The position numbers were made by a program, and so were the translations under genes. From Nocardioides marinus (GTDB lineage Bacteria; Actinomycetota; Actinomycetes; Propionibacteriales; Nocardioidaceae): a stretch of 64,000 bases of DNA. The notes under the pieces were generated by a model, which searched no databases, was not told the origin of the DNA, and worked only from the letters and a program-made list of their open reading frames with translations. Of this stretch, positions 7,097 through 15,922 are shown in pieces (positions within the stretch are counted from its first letter, which is position 1; every line of letters starts with the position of its first letter). The stretch is from NCBI RefSeq assembly GCF_013408145.1, contig NZ_JACBZI010000001.1:372001-436000 (forward strand), written 5' to 3'.

Positions 7097-8076
7097 CAGG
7101 CCCCCTCCACCAGGGCGAGGATCTTGGCGACGTACCCCTGCGTCTCGGCGTACGGCGGCACCCCGTCGTACCTGAGCACCGCACCGGGGCCCGCGTTGTA
7201 CCCGGCCAGCGCGTGGTCGACGCGGCCGAAGCGGTCGAGCAGGTCGCGCATCAGCCGGGCCGCCCCGTCGACGGACTGGGTCGGGTCGAAGGGGTCGGTG
7301 ACCCCGAGTCCCTTGGCGGTGCCGGGCATCAGCTGCATGAGCCCCTGGGCGCCTGCGGGGCTGACCGCCGAGGGCTGGAAGCTGCTCTCGGTGCGGGCCA
7401 TGGCGGCCAGCAGCACCGGGTCCACGCCGTAGCGCGAGCCCGCGGCGTTGAAGAGGTCGGCGAAGGGGACCCCGGCGACCTGCGTGGTGCTGCCGGAGGC
7501 GGAGACGCGGGCGGCGGAGGAGACACCGTCGACTCCCTCGCCGGGCAGGACCCGCCGGATGAAGTCGGGCGTGCCGTGGCCGGAGGCCTCGATGCTGACG
7601 ACCCGGATGTCCAGGCCGGTGCGCGGCGCCTCGAGGATCATGCCGTCGCCGAGGTAGATCGCGATGTGGTCGGCGCCGTCGTTGCGCGAGGAGCGGTCCC
7701 AGGCGACCAGGTCGCCGGGGCGTGCCTCGGCCAGCGAGGCGACCGGCGTGCCGGAGCGGGCCTGGTCGTTGGAGACCCGCGGCAGGTCGATGCCGTGCTT
7801 GCCGTAGACGTACTGCACGAGGCCCGAGCAGTCCATGCCGCCGTCGGCGGGGGAGCTGCCGCCCCAGACGTAGGGCATCCCGACGTACTGCCGGGCGTCG
7901 GCGATCACGGCCTCGGCGGTGGCCGACGCGCCGGTGGTGCCGGTCGTGCCGTAGGCCGCGGTGGCGCCCGACATCATCTGGGCGAAGACCGCTCCGTTGA
8001 CCGGCGCGGTGGGCTGCAGCTGGGTCAGCTGGCCCTGGATCTGGGCGATCCGGGCCTCGACGGCGGCGATGCTCAC
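7096..8076 (-). CDS. Two-domain peptidoglycan hydrolase: NlpC/P60 endopeptidase plus lytic transglycosylase
   Basis: A 326-residue enzyme with two wall-cutting domains. Residues about 53-175 are an NlpC/P60 (C40) domain: VGMPYVWGGSSPADGGMDCSG with catalytic C83, and ADHIAIYLGDG with H137. Residues about 205-320 are a Slt-type transglycosylase: MARTESSFQPSAVSPAGAQG with catalytic E230, LMQLMPGT and ALAGYNAGPGAV. There is no signal peptide, so it is probably exported by the flagellar apparatus, much as FlgJ is. It lies between fliJ and fliK, overlapping both by four bases, which suggests it opens the wall for the rod and hook. The export route is inferred. Confidence 0.88.
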   Translation of the reverse strand: MSIAAVEARIAQIQGQLTQLQPTAPVNGAVFAQMMSGATAAYGTTGTTGASATAEAVIADARQYVGMPYVWGGSSPADGGMDCSGLVQYVYGKHGIDLPRVSNDQARSGTPVASLAEARPGDLVAWDRSSRNDGADHIAIYLGDGMILEAPRTGLDIRVVSIEASGHGTPDFIRRVLPGEGVDGVSSAARVSASGSTTQVAGVPFADLFNAAGSRYGVDPVLLAAMARTESSFQPSAVSPAGAQGLMQLMPGTAKGLGVTDPFDPTQSVDGAARLMRDLLDRFGRVDHALAGYNAGPGAVLRYDGVPPYAETQGYVAKILALVEGA

Positions 8077-8531
8077 GCGGCACCTCCCTCGGCGGTGCTG
8101 CGGCGCAGCCAGCCCTGCGAGGCGACCTCGTCCATGTCCTTGTCGTCGGCGCGGCGGCGCTCCACGCGGCGCTCGTCCGCGCGACGCTCCAGCAGGCCCT
8201 CGACGGCGCCGAGCCGCGACCGGTCGCTCTGCCAGCGTCCGTCGGCCTCGACCGCCATGCTGCGGGCCACGTCGAGACGCGCCCGGTCGGCGACGAGCTC
8301 CTCGCGCAGGGCGGTCAGCGACTCGCGCAGCGCCACGAAGGTCGACATGTCACCGGAGACGAACGAGCCGTGCTCGCGCAGTGCGGCCTCGAGCTCACCG
8401 ACCCGCGCCTCCCTGGCGCGCAGGTCGTGGAGCGCGGCCACGAGGCCGAGCCGGCTGTCCCGCTCGCGGACCTCGCGCACCCGAGCCACGGCGCCGAGCC
8501 CGCGGTCGGCGGGGTGCGGGCGCCGCGTCAC
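8073..8531 (-). CDS. fliJ: Flagellar export chaperone FliJ
   Basis: A 152-residue, almost wholly helical coiled-coil protein (VRERDSRLGLVAALHDLRAREARVGELEAALREHG; SLTALREELVADRARLDVARSM) with many Arg residues. FliJ sits in the FliI ATPase ring like a gamma stalk and escorts export substrates. Sequence similarity in this family is weak, so the call rests on coiled-coil character, length near the usual 147, and position directly after fliI with a four-base overlap. Confidence 0.82.
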   Translation of the reverse strand: MTRRPHPADRGLGAVARVREVRERDSRLGLVAALHDLRAREARVGELEAALREHGSFVSGDMSTFVALRESLTALREELVADRARLDVARSMAVEADGRWQSDRSRLGAVEGLLERRADERRVERRRADDKDMDEVASQGWLRRSTAEGGAA

Positions 8532-9889
8532 CGGGCCACCAGCTGGTGCAGCGCCGCCCAGGTGTCGGCGGTCGGGGTCTGCTCGTCCATCGACTGGCGC
8601 AGGAAGGCCTCGATCCGCGGCATCCGGGCGATGGCGGCGTCGGCCTCGGCGTCGGTGCCCGAGACGTAGGCGCCGATCTCGACGAGCTCCTTGACGTCGC
8701 GGTGCGCCGCGAGCATCCGGCGCAGGGCCACCGCGTCGGCGCGCTGCTCGGGTGTCGTGACCGCGCCGGTGACGCGGGAGATCGACTCCAGGACGTCGAT
8801 GCTGGGGAAGTGGCCGGCGGTGGCGAGGCGCCGGGTGAGCACGACGTGGCCGTCGAGGATCGACCGGGCGGTGTCGCCGATCGGGTCCTGGAGGTCGTCG
8901 CCCTCGACCAGGACGGTGTACAGGCCGGTGATCGAGCCGTGCGGTGAGGTGCCGGCGCGCTCGAGGAGCCGGGGCATCAGGTTGAAGACGCTGGGCGGGT
9001 AGCCGCGCGTGGCCGGCGGCTCGCCCGCCGAGAGGCCGATCTCGCGCTGGGCCATCGCCACGCGGGTCAGTGAGTCCATCATCAGCACCACGTCCTTGCC
9101 GGCGTCGCGGAAGGACTCCGCGATCCGGGTGGCGACGAAGGCCGAGCGCAGCCGCTCGACCGGCGGCGCGTCCGAGGTGGCCACGACCAGCACCGACCGG
9201 GCCAGCCCCTCGGGGCCGAGGTCGTTCTCGATGAACTCGCGGACCTCGCGCCCGCGCTCACCGACCAGGGCGATGACCGAGACCTCGGCGTCGGTGCCGC
9301 GGGCGATCATCGACAGCAGGCTGGACTTGCCGACGCCGGAGCCGGCCATGATGCCGATGCGCTGGCCGCGGCCGCAGGGCACGAGCGAGTCCAGGGCGCG
9401 CACGCCCAGCCCGAGCTGGCGGGTGATGGTGGGGCGGGACAGCGCGTCGGGGGCGTCGCCGTCGACGTCGACGAGGGACATGCCCGGCAGCGCGCCGAGG
9501 TGGGGACCGCCGTCGATGGGCCGGCCCAGCCCGTCCAGGACCCGGCCCCGCAGCGCGTCGCCCACGCGGATCTGCAGCGGCCCACCGGTGTGCCGGACGT
9601 AGGCGCCCACCTGGATCCCGGTGAGCCGGGCCAGCGGCAGGCACACCAGGCCCTCGGTGCTGGAGGCCGCGACCTCGACGAGCACGGGGGGCGTGGACTG
9701 CACCTCGAGCAGGTCCCCGACGGCGGCCCGCAGGCCGGTCACCCGCAGGTGCAGGCCGACCATCTCCGAGACCCGGCCGAGGCCGAGCGGACGGATCGCG
9801 GCCAGGGCGCGCGAGCGGTTCGCGGCCAGCGCGGCGCCGGCGGAGCCGACGCGGGTCTGGCTCGCCGGGGGGAGGGGCATCGTCGTCAT
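8528..9889 (-). CDS. fliI: Flagellum-specific export ATPase FliI
   Basis: FliI is the hexameric ATPase energising flagellar protein export. The 453-residue protein shows the F1-ATPase-like fold: an N-terminal beta barrel, Walker A GIMAGSGVGKSSLL (about 181-194), VSVIALVGERGREVREF, Walker B DVVLMMDSLTRVAMAQREIGL, and SGEPPATRGYPPSVF, all characteristic of FliI. GSITGLYTVLVEGDDLQDPI distinguishes it from F1 beta. Its ATG overlaps the fliH stop. No residue expected for catalysis is missing. Confidence 0.97.
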   Translation of the reverse strand: MTTMPLPPASQTRVGSAGAALAANRSRALAAIRPLGLGRVSEMVGLHLRVTGLRAAVGDLLEVQSTPPVLVEVAASSTEGLVCLPLARLTGIQVGAYVRHTGGPLQIRVGDALRGRVLDGLGRPIDGGPHLGALPGMSLVDVDGDAPDALSRPTITRQLGLGVRALDSLVPCGRGQRIGIMAGSGVGKSSLLSMIARGTDAEVSVIALVGERGREVREFIENDLGPEGLARSVLVVATSDAPPVERLRSAFVATRIAESFRDAGKDVVLMMDSLTRVAMAQREIGLSAGEPPATRGYPPSVFNLMPRLLERAGTSPHGSITGLYTVLVEGDDLQDPIGDTARSILDGHVVLTRRLATAGHFPSIDVLESISRVTGAVTTPEQRADAVALRRMLAAHRDVKELVEIGAYVSGTDAEADAAIARMPRIEAFLRQSMDEQTPTADTWAALHQLVAR

Positions 9890-10617
9890 GACAGCACCTC
9901 CCGCACCCGGGCCAGTGCGGTGGAGACGCGCAGGTCGACGGCCTGCGCCGTGGTCTCGAGCAGCGCGTCGTGGGGCTCCAGGGCCGGGTCGGGCACGACG
10001 GTGACCCCCTGGGCGGCCAGCGCCGTCAGGTCCGGGTGGGCCGCGACCTGCGGCGCGAGCCGCACGGTGACCGGCAGGCCCTGCGGGAGCGCAGCCAGCA
10101 CCCGGCGTACGACGTCGGCGACCGGGTCCTCGGCGCCGGCCAGCTCCCGGCCGACCAGTGCCTCGGTCAGCTCGCCGGCGAGGGCGAGCGCGTGGTCCTC
10201 GACCTCGGCGAGCGTGGTCGACAGCTGCTGGCTGAACTGCGTGGCGGCCCGCTGCAGCGCGGCCAGCGCCTGCTCGTGCTCGGCCTGGCGACGTGCCTCG
10301 GCCTCACGGGTCGCGGCCTCGAGCTCGGCACGGTGCGCGGCCGCCTCGACGGCCGCCTCGCGACGCCCCTCGGCCCAGCCCGTGGCGTAGCCCTGGGCGC
10401 GGGCCGCGGTCCGGGTGGTCTCGGCCAGCGCGGAGAGCACGTCCTCGGTGACGGGGTCACCGAGCGTGCGCTCGCCGCCGAACCGGGTCCACGCGCCGGT
10501 GCGCAGCTGCGGGGTGCTCAGCGGGCCCACGGCCGCCGCCCGGTCGCCGCGCAGCACGCGGCGGTCGGGGGCACCGGAGAGGTCCTCTGCGGTCATGACG
10601 TCACTCGACGAACTCAA
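9886..10617 (-). CDS. fliH: Flagellar assembly protein FliH
   Basis: FliH binds and restrains FliI and ties it to the C ring. The 243-residue protein has a variable N-terminus, a long Ala/Glu-rich coiled coil with GYATGWAEGRREA (about 95-150), and the C-terminal FliH domain ending in DLRVSTALARVREVLS. A TTG start at 10617 is preferred to ATG at 10596: minus-strand GGAGG lies five bases before the TTG, but about 26 before the ATG. With the TTG start it overlaps fliG by 17 bases. Confidence 0.88.
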   Translation of the reverse strand: MSSSSDVMTAEDLSGAPDRRVLRGDRAAAVGPLSTPQLRTGAWTRFGGERTLGDPVTEDVLSALAETTRTAARAQGYATGWAEGRREAAVEAAAHRAELEAATREAEARRQAEHEQALAALQRAATQFSQQLSTTLAEVEDHALALAGELTEALVGRELAGAEDPVADVVRRVLAALPQGLPVTVRLAPQVAAHPDLTALAAQGVTVVPDPALEPHDALLETTAQAVDLRVSTALARVREVLS

Positions 10618-11626
10618 CGTCGCCTCCGCGTCGGATCATGATCTCGCCGCGCTCCTCGAGCTGGCGGATCGTGCGGATGATGGCCTGCTGGGCCTCCTCG
10701 ACCTGGGAGAGGCGGACCGGGCCGAGGAGGTCGATCTCCTCCACGAGGCCCTCGGCAGCGCGGCTGGACAGGTTGCGCGTGATCTTCTCCCGCACCGCCT
10801 GGGAGACGCCCTTGAGCGCCAGCGCGAGCGAGGAGACCTCCACCTGGCGCAGGACCTGCTGGATCGAGCGGTCGTCGAGGCCGGTGATGTCCTCGAACAT
10901 GAACATCCGGCTCTTCACCTCGTCGGCCAGTGCGGGGTCGAGGGACTCCAGGCCCTCGACGATCTGGCGCTCGGTGGAGCGGTCGGAGCAGTTGATGATG
11001 TTGACCATCTGGTCCAGGCCGCCGACCCGGGACATGTCCGAGGGCTGGAGCATCGAGGAGAGCTTGCGCTCCAGGGTGCTCTCGACGGCCTTGACGATGT
11101 CGGGCGAGGTGCGGTCCATCACCGCGATCCGGTGGGCGACCTGCGCCTGCTGCTCCGGCGGCAGTCCGGACAGCAGCAGCGAGGCCTTGTCCGGCGTCAT
11201 GTGCGCCAGCACCAGGGCGATCACCTGCGGGTGCTCCTCGACGATGAAGGAGCGCAGCTGCGCGGGGTCGGCCTGGTGCAGGAACTGGAAGGGCATCTGC
11301 ACCGCGGCGGCGTGCAGCCGCTCGATGATCTCGGCTGCGCGCTCGGGGCCCAGCGACTGCTCGAGCAGGGCCTGGGCGAAGCCGAGACCGCCGCGGGCCA
11401 TGTGCTCGCGGGCGACCATCAGGTCGCGGAACTCGGTGGCCACGGCCTCGGACTCCGCGAGGCTGACCGAGTCCAGCATCGCGATCTCGGCGGTGATCGC
11501 CTCGACCTCGTGCTCGTCGAGCATGCTGAGGACCTTGGCGGCCTGGGTCTTGCCCAGCTGGACCAGCAGCACGGCGGCCTTGCGGGCGCCCATGGTCTGG
11601 ATGGGGCTCTTGGTCATGGTGCTCAT
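10601..11626 (-). CDS. fliG: Flagellar motor switch protein FliG
   Basis: FliG joins the MS ring to the C ring and takes torque from MotA. The 341-residue protein contains the N-terminal FliF-binding domain, the middle domain with FIVEEHPQVIALVLAHM (EHPQ motif) and the C-terminal domain with MFMFEDITGLDDRSIQQVLRQVE, where charged residues face MotA. SSRAAEGLVEEIDLLGPVRLSQVEEAQQ is standard for FliG. It overlaps the fliF stop by one base. All three domains are intact. Confidence 0.97.
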   Translation of the reverse strand: MSTMTKSPIQTMGARKAAVLLVQLGKTQAAKVLSMLDEHEVEAITAEIAMLDSVSLAESEAVATEFRDLMVAREHMARGGLGFAQALLEQSLGPERAAEIIERLHAAAVQMPFQFLHQADPAQLRSFIVEEHPQVIALVLAHMTPDKASLLLSGLPPEQQAQVAHRIAVMDRTSPDIVKAVESTLERKLSSMLQPSDMSRVGGLDQMVNIINCSDRSTERQIVEGLESLDPALADEVKSRMFMFEDITGLDDRSIQQVLRQVEVSSLALALKGVSQAVREKITRNLSSRAAEGLVEEIDLLGPVRLSQVEEAQQAIIRTIRQLEERGEIMIRRGGDVEFVE

Positions 11627-13188
11627 CAGCGCTCCACCAGCCAGCCGCGCAGCAGGGTCGCGACGTCCTCGGGCTGGCGCTCGATGAGGGCGCTGAGCTC
11701 CTCACGCACGTTGTGCTCCTCGACCTGCTCGGCCTCGGCGAGCGCCAAGGCGGCCGGCGGCTCGAGCGCCTGGCGCTCCTGGCGCAGCTGCTCCACGACG
11801 TAGGTGGTCGCCTGCTCGCGCTGCTTGGTGCGGCGGCGGCCGGTGACCAGTGCCAGCAGCAGCACCAGCAGCACGGCACCGCCCATGGCGCCCTTCTCGA
11901 TCAGGTCGTTGCGGGCGGCAGCGGCCTCGGCGGCGGCCGCGGCCTCCAGGTCGGCCTGGGCGGCCTGCTCGCCGCTGCGGTCGAAGGGCATCGTGACGAC
12001 CCGGATGGTGTCGCCCCGACGGCCGTTGATGCCGATCGCGTCGGCGACCAGGGTGCGGACGTCGGTCGCCGAGACGCCCTGCGTGGTGGCGGTGTCGAGC
12101 ACCACGCCGACGTTGATCTGCTTGACCGCCCCCGGCGTGGTCTCCCGGGTCTCGACGACGGTGTCGACGCCGTTGGTGCGCGAGCTGGAGGAGTTGTTGT
12201 AGGAGCTGTCGCCGCCCGCGCCGGCGGTCGTGTCGGTCTGGTCGTCGACCCCCACGACCCCGCCCACGCCGCCGGCCTCACCGGCGCCGGAGTAGGTCTC
12301 GCTGGACAGCGACTCGGTCAGCGCCGGGATCTCCTCGTCCGCGCGGTAGTCGGTGGTCTCGGTGACGGCCTTGTCGAAGTCCAGCTCGACGGTCGCGGAG
12401 ACCGTGGAGTTCCCGGGGCCCACGACGCGGTCGAGCATCGCCTGGAGCCGGGCCCGCAGCTGGTCCTGGTAGGCCTCGGTCTGCTGGGTGCGCTCGGTGG
12501 CGGCCGCCGACGTCGTACCGCCGGGGCTGGAGAGGACCCGACCGGTGGAGTCGGCGACCGTGACGTTGTCGGGGTCGAGGCCGTCGATGCTGGAGGCCAC
12601 GAGGTGGACCACGGCCTGCACCTGCTCGGGGGTGAGCGTGCGGCCCGGGTTGGTCTGCACCAGCACGGACGCCGTGGGCGGCTGCTGTTCGTCGGTGAAC
12701 ACGTCCTTCTGCGGGATCGCGAGGTGGACCACGGCCCCGTTGACGCCGTCGATGGCCTTGACGGTGGCCGCGAGCTCACCCTCCATGGCCCGCTTGAAGT
12801 CCGTCTGCTCCTTGAACTCCGAGGTGGAGATGCCCTGGTCGTCGAGGATCCCGTAGCCGCCCTCGCTGCTGGTCGGCAGGCCCTCGCCGGACAACGTGAT
12901 GCGGGTGCTGTGCACGGCGTCGCGCGGCACCATGATCGTGCCGCCGCCGTCGGCGAGCTCGTAGGAGACCCCCTGGGTCTCCAGCTCGTCGATGACCGCC
13001 GAGGCGTCCGACGGCGCCAGGTTGGAGAACAGCGGGGCGTACGCCGGGGCGCTGGCCCACCGGAAGACCATGAAGCCGCCCAGCAGCAGCGCGGCGGTCC
13101 CGATCACGGCCACGACCTTCTGGCCGGCCGTGAACTGCTGGAACGTCGTCGTGTGGCGGTTCATCGACCGCTGGAGCATCTCGCGCAT
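11626..13188 (-). CDS. fliF: Flagellar MS-ring protein FliF
   Basis: FliF makes the MS ring, the base plate for the rod and export gate. The 520-residue protein has one membrane helix near residues 24-43 (VVAVIGTAALLLGGFMVFRW), ring-building motifs (LFSNLAPSDASAVIDELETQGVSYELADGG; VHLAIPQKDVFTDEQQPPTASVLVQTNPG), a Ser/Thr/Gly-rich loop about 290-340, a second helix about 434-450 (GGAVLLVLLLALVTG), and a C-terminal FliG-binding tail. Order and spacing with fliE and fliG are canonical. Confidence 0.97.
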   Translation of the reverse strand: MREMLQRSMNRHTTTFQQFTAGQKVVAVIGTAALLLGGFMVFRWASAPAYAPLFSNLAPSDASAVIDELETQGVSYELADGGGTIMVPRDAVHSTRITLSGEGLPTSSEGGYGILDDQGISTSEFKEQTDFKRAMEGELAATVKAIDGVNGAVVHLAIPQKDVFTDEQQPPTASVLVQTNPGRTLTPEQVQAVVHLVASSIDGLDPDNVTVADSTGRVLSSPGGTTSAAATERTQQTEAYQDQLRARLQAMLDRVVGPGNSTVSATVELDFDKAVTETTDYRADEEIPALTESLSSETYSGAGEAGGVGGVVGVDDQTDTTAGAGGDSSYNNSSSSRTNGVDTVVETRETTPGAVKQINVGVVLDTATTQGVSATDVRTLVADAIGINGRRGDTIRVVTMPFDRSGEQAAQADLEAAAAAEAAAARNDLIEKGAMGGAVLLVLLLALVTGRRRTKQREQATTYVVEQLRQERQALEPPAALALAEAEQVEEHNVREELSALIERQPEDVATLLRGWLVER

Positions 13189-13535
13189 CAGACCTGCATC
13201 CGCATGATCTCGGTGAACGCCTCGACCGCCTTGTTGCGGATCGCGACGGTGACCTGGGTGGTGACCGCCGCCTGGGTGGCGGCGATGGTGTAGTCGTGGA
13301 TGTTCTGCAGGTCACCGGTGGCGGCCTGCACCGACAGCTGGTCGGCGGTGCGCTGGACGCCGTCGAGCCGGTCGAGCCCGTCGAGCACGAGCTCGCCGAA
13401 GTCCGGGCCGGCGGCCTTGCCCGCGCCACCGACGGACGGCGCGCCACCGACCGCAGGGGCCGCGGGGACCGTGGGAGGGGCGAAGGGCGTGAAGCCGCCG
13501 ACCCCGGCGAGGCCCTCGATGCCGCCGATGCTCAT
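13188..13535 (-). CDS. fliE: Hook-basal body protein FliE
   Basis: FliE links the MS ring to the first rod subunits. The 115-residue protein has a Gly/Pro/Ala-rich N-terminus and a conserved helical second half ([30 protein letters not shown], then [32 protein letters not shown]), with the typical hydrophobic end. Its ATG overlaps the flgC stop by four bases and its stop overlaps the fliF start. Confidence 0.94.
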   Translation of the reverse strand: MSIGGIEGLAGVGGFTPFAPPTVPAAPAVGGAPSVGGAGKAAGPDFGELVLDGLDRLDGVQRTADQLSVQAATGDLQNIHDYTIAATQAAVTTQVTVAIRNKAVEAFTEIMRMQV

Positions 13536-13924
13536 CGCTGACCGATCCCGATCGCGGTCTGGTAGGTGTCCTGGGCGAACTTGGTGACCTGCGCGGAGGC
13601 CTGGAACCCGCGCTGGGCCATGATCAGCTCGGTCATCTGGTCCGACATCTCCATGTCGGGGAGCCGGACGTAGCCGGCCTCGTCGGCCAGCGGGTGGTCG
13701 GGCTGGTAGGTCATCCGACCCTCGGCCGAGGTGAGCGCGACCTCCCGGACGCGCACCCCACCGTCGTCGCGGGACTCCGCGACCACGAGCTGGGCCCGGA
13801 AGGCCTCCTGGTCGGTGGCACGCACCGTGCCGACGTTGGCGATGTTGTGCGAGAGCGCGTCCAGCCAGGTCTGGTGCATGCCCAGGCCGGAGCCGGCGAT
13901 CCGCAGGGAGTCGAAGGCGCCCAT
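13532..13924 (-). CDS. flgC: Proximal rod protein FlgC
   Basis: A 130-residue rod protein. The N-terminal rod signature is [34 protein letters not shown], and the C-terminus has [37 protein letters not shown]; both helices pack in the rod core. [14 protein letters not shown] is typical of FlgC. Its ATG shares four bases with the flgB stop (13924). Confidence 0.95.
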   Translation of the reverse strand: MGAFDSLRIAGSGLGMHQTWLDALSHNIANVGTVRATDQEAFRAQLVVAESRDDGGVRVREVALTSAEGRMTYQPDHPLADEAGYVRLPDMEMSDQMTELIMAQRGFQASAQVTKFAQDTYQTAIGIGQR

Positions 13925-14316
13925 CACATGGCCCCGGCGACGGTCTTGACGAGGTCGAAGCGGTCCGTCACGGCCCGGGCGACCATCTGGTACATGAACT
14001 GCGACTGCATCGCGGCCAGCGACTCCTTGCGCAGGTCGACGTTGTTGCCGTTCTCGCCCACCGGCGTGTTCGCGTCCTCCATCAGCGGCGTGGCGCCACC
14101 CAGCTGCCGCGCCATGGCGCCGTCGCCGCCGGGGGCGTTGCTGCCGATCGCGGAGCGCAGCACGGACTCGAAGTCGACAGCCGTCGCGCGGAAGCCGGGG
14201 GTGTCGAGGTTGGCCAGGTTGTCGGCGATGGTGTTCTGACGCAGCGACAGGCCGTCGAGCGCGTAGCCCAGGACGGCCGACACCGAGTCGGAGACCGCGT
14301 ACGACGGAACGGACAC
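13924..14316 (-). CDS. flgB: Proximal rod protein FlgB
   Basis: First gene of the large basal-body operon. The 130-residue protein contains [38 protein letters not shown], the rod family signature, and [31 protein letters not shown] at the end. GTG at 14316 is chosen because AGGAG lies five bases upstream on the minus strand. A FliA-type promoter about 80 bases upstream probably drives this gene and, through successive overlaps, everything down to flgE. Confidence 0.94.
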   Translation of the reverse strand: MSVPSYAVSDSVSAVLGYALDGLSLRQNTIADNLANLDTPGFRATAVDFESVLRSAIGSNAPGGDGAMARQLGGATPLMEDANTPVGENGNNVDLRKESLAAMQSQFMYQMVARAVTDRFDLVKTVAGAM

Positions 14317-14396
14317 GACTACTCCTCATGACTTCTCAGAGGTGGCTGCCGGTCCGTCGGCGGAAAGGGGTGAGCACTCCCTGCTCGAGGAGGTTG

Positions 14397-14422
14397 ATCG
14401 GCGTACGCCCGGGGCACCTGAG
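14397..14422 (-). promoter_or_regulatory. FliA-type promoter of the flgB operon
   Basis: Minus strand CTCA (followed by GGTGC), 16-base gap, GCCGAT. Predicted leader about 75 bases. A rod, hook and basal-body operon under FliA would differ from the enteric hierarchy, in which these are class II genes. Confidence 0.75.
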
Positions 14423-14475
14423 ATGTTTCCTGCAAACGTCTGCACCGGTACGGCCGCAGCCGCGCGCACGCGCAG

Positions 14476-14506
14476 GACCCCCCGGTCCGTGGGGGACCGG
14501 GGGGTC
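14476..14506 (-). terminator. Hairpin terminator of the cheR-cheY operon
   Basis: A perfect 13-base stem (gaccccccggtcc against its complement) with a five-base loop, 43 bases past the stop of the last chemotaxis gene. No T-run follows, as is usual at this base composition. Confidence 0.65.
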
Positions 14507-14548
14507 GCGTGGTGGAGTCGCGGGCGCGCGTCCGACCTGACCGGTGGG

Positions 14549-15064
14549 TCAGGTCAGGACCACGGCCACCCGACCGGAGCCGTAGCCCGCGACGTCCACG
14601 TGGAAGTCGGCCCTGCGGCCGAGGACCTGGGTACGGATCCGTGCGTCGGCCGGCACGTCCTGGCCCGACGTGTGCGCGGAGTAGAGCTTCAGGTGGGCCG
14701 CCTCGCCGACGTTGAAGACCGAGGAGAAGACGTTGAAGACCTCCTGCAGCCCCTCGCTCAGGGTCTCCGGCAGGGTGCTGTCCTCGATGGCCTGCTCGGC
14801 GCCGCTGGCGGGGACCAGGGCGAGGGCGGCCCCTGCGTGTGCCGAGAGGGGCAGGTCGAAGGCCACCACCGCGCGGACGACGAGGCTGTCGTCGACGAAC
14901 TGCGCGACGCTCGCGGGGTAGTGCCCGTTCACCGCGAACGGTGGCCCCGGCTTGAGCGTCACGTCGCGGTCCAGCAGGTCGCCGAGGAGGTCGCGGACCT
15001 CCTTGGGCTCGGGCAGGTGGACCGGGCTGGTCCGGTCGGGGGCGTTCACCACGGATGGGCTCAC
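14549..15064 (-). CDS. Divergent CheX/CheC-like protein, function unproven
   Basis: A 171-residue soluble protein, last in the cheR operon. It starts with GTG overlapping the cheY stop (GTGA), so it is co-translated with cheY. Around residues 100-120, LSEGLQEVFNVFSSVFN holds an E-x2-N pair (E108, N111) like the active-site pair of CheX/CheC phosphatases, with hydrophobic beta-type segments on either side (VVRAVVAFDLPL; FHVDVAGYGSGRVAVVL). The second Asn spacing differs from CheX. It may be a second CheY-P phosphatase, or a binding-only paralogue. Confidence 0.55.
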   Translation of the reverse strand: MSPSVVNAPDRTSPVHLPEPKEVRDLLGDLLDRDVTLKPGPPFAVNGHYPASVAQFVDDSLVVRAVVAFDLPLSAHAGAALALVPASGAEQAIEDSTLPETLSEGLQEVFNVFSSVFNVGEAAHLKLYSAHTSGQDVPADARIRTQVLGRRADFHVDVAGYGSGRVAVVLT

Positions 15065-15432
15065 GGGTGGGCACCCAGCACGGCGCCGAGAGTCTCGTCG
15101 AAGCTCTCGGGGGTGAAGGGCTTGGCGATCAGGAACGCCGCACCCGCCGCCTCGGCCTGGGCGCGCATCGCCGGTGAGCCCTCGGAGGTGACGAAGCCGA
15201 AGGGCACCGTGCCGCCGGAGGCGCGCAGGGCGGTGAGGAAGTCGATGCCCGACATCTCGGGCATGTTCCAGTCCGAGAGCACCAGGTCGGGCGTCTCGCG
15301 CTGGACCGCCTCCAGGCCCTCCCGACCGTTCTCGGCCTCGACGATGTCGTGGCCACCGTGACCGGACTGGCGCAGGGTGCGGATGACGATCTGGCGCATG
15401 ACGCGGCTGTCGTCGACGACGAGGATCTTCAT
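15061..15432 (-). CDS. cheY: Chemotaxis response regulator CheY
   Basis: A 123-residue stand-alone receiver domain. It has the acidic pair D7/D8, phosphorylation site D54 (LVLSDWNMPEMSG), conserved switch residues at FVTSEG and K105 (LIAKPF). CheY-P would bind the motor switch to change rotation. It sits 25 bases downstream of the cheX-like gene. The operon carries a second receiver gene, and which one addresses the motor is not evident. Confidence 0.93.
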   Translation of the reverse strand: MKILVVDDSRVMRQIVIRTLRQSGHGGHDIVEAENGREGLEAVQRETPDLVLSDWNMPEMSGIDFLTALRASGGTVPFGFVTSEGSPAMRAQAEAAGAAFLIAKPFTPESFDETLGAVLGAHP

Positions 15433-15457
15433 CGGGGGCTCCTTGGGTGGCCCGTGC

Positions 15458-15922
15458 TCAGGACGGGTCGGCGGTGGGGGGCAGGTGGACGGTGACGACG
15501 ACGGGCTCGCCGCGCCAGGTCAGCTCGAGGCGACAGACCTCGACGAGGTGCGAGCCGGGCGAGATGTCGCCGTGGCCGACCAGCGGCAGGGAGAGGACGG
15601 CCGACCCGGCCATCAGGCTCTTCACGTTGCCGCCGACCATGTTGACCAGCTCGCCCAGCGCGTCGCGGAGGTCCTCGTCGGAGCAGTCCTCCGCCGGGCA
15701 CATCAGCATCGTCGCGGTGACGGCTTGCGCCGCCCCGTCGGTGAGGTTGACGGTGATCTGGGCGTCCCACCCGCCGCTGACCGTGATGGCGGCCGACCAG
15801 CCGCCGGGCGGCATCGGGGTGGCCAGGGGCAGGATCGGCTCCTCGGCACCGAGGAAGCTCGACCACACCTCCTCCACGACGGCGTGCACGTCCCCCAGGG
15901 ACGGCTCGAGGGTGACGGTCAT
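15458..15922 (-). CDS. cheX: CheX-like CheY-P phosphatase
   Basis: A 154-residue CheX-family protein. Residues 91-100 read ELVNMVGGNV, the family's E-x2-N active pair (E91, N94) plus the GN motif; flanking strands such as WSAAITVSGGWDAQITVNL fit the fold. CheX hydrolyses CheY-P and ends the signal. No CheZ, CheC or CheD is found in the window. Its ATG overlaps the preceding receiver's stop by four bases, pairing enzyme and substrate. Confidence 0.83.
   Translation of the reverse strand: MTVTLEPSLGDVHAVVEEVWSSFLGAEEPILPLATPMPPGGWSAAITVSGGWDAQITVNLTDGAAQAVTATMLMCPAEDCSDEDLRDALGELVNMVGGNVKSLMAGSAVLSLPLVGHGDISPGSHLVEVCRLELTWRGEPVVVTVHLPPTADPS

Noticed and set aside
6121..8694. 857-codon plus-strand frame across fliK, the hydrolase and fliJ
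   Set aside because: Spans several well-supported genes on the other strand and contains only Arg/Pro-rich sequence.
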